Part shown: positions 5,836 through 8,374 of the stretch, piece by piece
Layout: each line of letters opens with the position of its first letter
How positions within the stretch are numbered: the first letter of the stretch is position 1
Assembly (NCBI GenBank): GCA_049451635.1
Contig: JBMTVT010000080.1
Coordinates: 1-8,374 of the forward strand
Direction: 5' to 3'
DNA: 8,374 bases
Source: JBMTVT01 sp049451635
Lineage (GTDB): Bacteria > Bacteroidota > Bacteroidia > Flavobacteriales > Flavobacteriaceae
Program-made: the position numbers and the translations under genes
The notes under the pieces: model-generated
Told to the model about the DNA's origin: nothing
Database searches by the model: none
The model's input: the letters and a program-made list of their open reading frames with translations, nothing else

Positions 5836-7140
5836 TTGAAAAAATTAATAGATTACATAAATAACAAGGTTTTAGTTAAAATTGCTTCGTTACAAATAGC
5901 CTCAGTAATAACCAGATTAATAGCCGGATTACTTACATCAAAAGCTATAGCAGTTTTTATAGGTGCAGAAGGTTTGGCTTTAATTGGGAATTTGAGAAAT
6001 TTTGTAAGCTCATTTCAAACCATAGCTACACTTGGTTTTTATAAAGGTGTTGTAAAATATGTTTCAGAGTTTAAAGATAATGTTGTTGAGCTTGGTAAAA
6101 CGATATCTACGGTTTATTACATTGGTTTTATATCTACAATTATAGTGTCTTTTTTCTGCTATTTTTCAGCAGAATGGATTAATAATATCATTTTCCCAAG
6201 TTATAATAATTATGGGTTTGTTATACAAATATTTGCCATTGTGCTTCCATTTTATGCGTTGAATATGTTCTCGTTTTCAATAATGAATGGTTTTTCAAAG
6301 TATAAAATACTCATCATCATTAATATAATTGGACAGATATTGAGTGTTTCTGTAGCGCTGCTTTTAATTTATCAGGAAAAGCTTAAAGGTGCCCTGATAT
6401 CAGTAGTAATCGCAGAATCTCTTATATTTTTAATTACACTTGTGGGTATTATAAACAGGCGTAGTTTAGTGGCTTTAATTCGAGTAGATTACATAAGTTT
6501 TAGCTTTTTAAAAAAAATAAGTGCCTACTCAGTAATGGCTTTGTTTTCAGCTGTATTTTTACCATTGATAGCACTTGCAATCCGTTCTTATATTATTGAG
6601 AATGTAGGGTATAAAGATGCTGGTTTTTGGGAAGCCATGACTAGGATATCAAAATACTATTTAATGCTTGTTAGCTCACTAATAGCACTTTATTTATTAC
6701 CTCGTTTTTCTGAAATTAAGAGTACTGAAGAATTTAAAAAAGAAGTTTTTAGTTTTTATAAAACCATTGTTCCTTTTTTAATTGGGGGTATGCTTTTAAT
6801 TTACTTGTTAAAAAAATATATAGTATTGGCTATTTTTACAGATGAATTTGAGCCGGTGGAAAATTTGTTTTTATGGCAGCTTCTGGGAGATTTTATTAAG
6901 GTTTTATCAATTGTTATAGCTTACCAATTTTTAGCAAAAAAAATGTTTTTGCATTATGTATTAACTGAAGCTTTCTTGGTTATCATTTTATATGTAACAA
7001 GTGTTTACTTTATTAATTTATTTGGAGGTATTAAAGGTGCCGTAGTAGCACATTTTGTTAGCTACCTTATGTGTTATAGTATTATTTTACTAATTTTTGG
7101 AAGCTCGCTTTTTGGGGTTGAGAGTGAAAAGAACATTTAG
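5836..7140 (+). CDS. Wzx-type polysaccharide (O-antigen) flippase, first of a tandem pair
   Basis: Wzx proteins flip lipid-linked glycan repeat units across the inner membrane for O-antigen or capsule assembly. The 434-residue protein is strongly hydrophobic, with about 12 likely membrane segments (roughly 15-33, 36-55, 93-112, 127-150, 158-180, 185-205, 230-252, 272-290, 311-333, 350-367, 375-395, 400-422), typical of the MOP/PST superfamily. Motifs IGAEGLALIGNLRNF (42-56), GFWEAMTRISKYY (263-275) and WQLLGDFIKVLSIVIAYQF (347-365) recur in the next gene and fit Bacteroidetes O-antigen translocases. The start is TTG at 5836: an in-frame TAA lies directly before it, and the first internal ATG is near residue 144, far too late. 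MKKLIDYINNKVLVKIAS fits the family N-terminus. No glycosyltransferase is in the window, so the glycan is unknown. Its length and lack of stops suggest an intact gene. Confidence 0.9.
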   Translation: MKKLIDYINNKVLVKIASLQIASVITRLIAGLLTSKAIAVFIGAEGLALIGNLRNFVSSFQTIATLGFYKGVVKYVSEFKDNVVELGKTISTVYYIGFISTIIVSFFCYFSAEWINNIIFPSYNNYGFVIQIFAIVLPFYALNMFSFSIMNGFSKYKILIIINIIGQILSVSVALLLIYQEKLKGALISVVIAESLIFLITLVGIINRRSLVALIRVDYISFSFLKKISAYSVMALFSAVFLPLIALAIRSYIIENVGYKDAGFWEAMTRISKYYLMLVSSLIALYLLPRFSEIKSTEEFKKEVFSFYKTIVPFLIGGMLLIYLLKKYIVLAIFTDEFEPVENLFLWQLLGDFIKVLSIVIAYQFLAKKMFLHYVLTEAFLVIILYVTSVYFINLFGGIKGAVVAHFVSYLMCYSIILLIFGSSLFGVESEKNI

Positions 7141-7169
7141 AGCCTCTAATTAATTTATCTATTGACTTA

Positions 7170-8374
7170 TTGAATATACCAAATTTCATAAGGAATAATT
7201 TGTTGTTAAAAGTTACCTCTGCCAATACAATTTTGGTTTTGGTAAGGATGTGTGTTTCACTAATTTCTCAAAAGGTTTTAGCGATTATAATTGGAGCTGA
7301 AGGCTTAGCATTGGTAGGAAACCTAAAAAATGTAACAAGCTTTTTTGAGCAATTTTCCATATTAGGTACAACCAATGGACTAATTAAATATATATCAGAA
7401 TATAGAGATGATAAAAAACAATTAAACAATTTATTCTCAACCACTTTTATTTTTGCAGGTTTAGCAACGTTGGCCTCGTTTGCTATTTTATTCTTCTGCT
7501 CAAGCACATTAAACGAAGTTATTTTCGGTTTAGATAAAAATTATGGTTTTGTATTTAAAATCCTGTCGTTCATAATTCCTTTTATGGCAATAAATTCCAT
7601 TTTATATTCCTTATTAAATGGTCTTTCATCTTATAAAGTTTATTCTAAGTTAACATTGTTGAATATTATAATAAGTACAATTTTAATTGTTGCTTTAACT
7701 TACAGTTATGGAGTTAAGGGAAGCTTGATAACGTTGGGAGTAATGCCATTAATACATTTTTTTAATTACATTATCTTTTTCGGTAAATCGCATAAATCAT
7801 ATTTAAGGGTTGATTGTATAAAATTAGGGTTAGGTTTTAAAAACCAATTACTGTCGTATAGTTTTATGACAGTTATAGTTGTTTTTTTTATTAATATTAC
7901 TGATATAGCAATAAGAAATTTGATAGAGAGCAAAATGAGTATTGTTGAGGCAGGTTATTGGACAGCTATGACATCAATATCAAAAACCTATATGCAGTTT
8001 CTTGCAGCAATTTTCCCGTTGTATGTTTTACCTCGTTATGCAAAAATTAATACAACGTTTGAATTTAGAAACGAAGTAAAAAAAATTTATAAAATGCTAT
8101 TACCACTAATAATTTTAGGAATGGTTACAGTCTTTTTTGCAAGAACTCTTATTGTTAAACTATTATATACTATTGAATTTTTAAGTATATCAAGTATGTT
8201 TAAATGGCAATTGTTAGGCGATTTGCTTAAGTTTATAGCTATTGTTATTTCGTATCAGTTTTTGGCGAAAAGGCAGATAGGATATTTTATCTTTACTGAA
8301 CTATTATCGGTTTTATTGTTTTATGTATTATCAGTTTATTTTATAAATATTTACGGTACCGAAGGCGTTGTAAT
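7170..8374 (+). CDS. Second Wzx-type polysaccharide flippase, 3' end beyond the window
   Basis: An open frame without stops runs from TTG 7170 to the window edge, 401 codons so far; by comparison with its neighbour about 30 residues are missing. It is clearly paralogous to the preceding flippase along its whole length: IGAEGLALVGNLKN (41-54), GYWTAMTSISKTY, then LPRYAKINTTFEF and KWQLLGDFLKFIAIVISYQF align with the matching segments, though many positions differ (roughly 35-40% identity by eye). The TTG is chosen because it aligns within one residue with the start of the first copy; the first in-frame ATG comes only near residue 27 and would remove the first membrane segment. The frame is open back to 7128, so an unusual earlier start cannot be excluded. 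The 29-base gap after the first flippase suggests one operon. No complete stop or terminator is visible. Confidence 0.88.
   Translation, partial: MNIPNFIRNNLLLKVTSANTILVLVRMCVSLISQKVLAIIIGAEGLALVGNLKNVTSFFEQFSILGTTNGLIKYISEYRDDKKQLNNLFSTTFIFAGLATLASFAILFFCSSTLNEVIFGLDKNYGFVFKILSFIIPFMAINSILYSLLNGLSSYKVYSKLTLLNIIISTILIVALTYSYGVKGSLITLGVMPLIHFFNYIIFFGKSHKSYLRVDCIKLGLGFKNQLLSYSFMTVIVVFFINITDIAIRNLIESKMSIVEAGYWTAMTSISKTYMQFLAAIFPLYVLPRYAKINTTFEFRNEVKKIYKMLLPLIILGMVTVFFARTLIVKLLYTIEFLSISSMFKWQLLGDLLKFIAIVISYQFLAKRQIGYFIFTELLSVLLFYVLSVYFINIYGTEGVV

Noticed and set aside
7268..7507. An open frame of 79 codons on the minus strand.
   Set aside because: It lies antisense within the second flippase, whose plus-strand frame is clearly conserved with its paralogue.

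Overview
The base composition is AT-rich. Three exact copies of the Bacteroidetes-type -7 box (TAnnTTTG), few Shine-Dalgarno sequences and the protein families present all point to a member of the Bacteroidota, most likely a marine Flavobacteriaceae. This is inferred from sequence style and families only; no database search was possible.

Layout. (1) Positions 1-393 (minus) hold transfer-messenger RNA (ssrA), complete except for the last two bases of CCA. It encodes the tag GENNYALAA and has a promoter near 547-581, so its precursor would carry a leader of about 150 nt. (2) Positions 641-1852 (plus) encode a stand-alone saccharopine/alanine-dehydrogenase-like oxidoreductase, divergent from ssrA. 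(3) Positions 1877-2211 (plus) hold a DUF1801-type gene broken by a one-base frameshift. (4) Positions 3341-2254 (minus) form a two-gene unit: kdsA (metal-dependent KDO-8-phosphate synthase, for lipopolysaccharide inner core) followed by a small protein with two CDGSH iron-sulfur motifs. (5) Positions 3342-3600 are a divergent intergenic region with a long palindromic element and the bipA promoter. (6) Positions 3601-5634 (plus) hold bipA/typA, a translational GTPase, with a 77-residue membrane protein starting directly after its stop codon. (7) Positions 5836-8374 (plus) hold two tandem paralogous Wzx-type polysaccharide flippases. Both appear to start with TTG, and the second runs off the window. 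They probably mark the edge of a surface-polysaccharide locus.

Most of the window is housekeeping: ribosome rescue (ssrA), ribosome assembly/stress (bipA) and envelope biogenesis (kdsA, wzx). I see no defence island, integrase, transposase, CRISPR array or prophage. The most interesting signals are two copies of what looks like one intergenic palindromic element, one inside the ssrA leader and one between kdsA and bipA; the tandem flippase pair with TTG starts; and the frameshifted DUF1801 gene.
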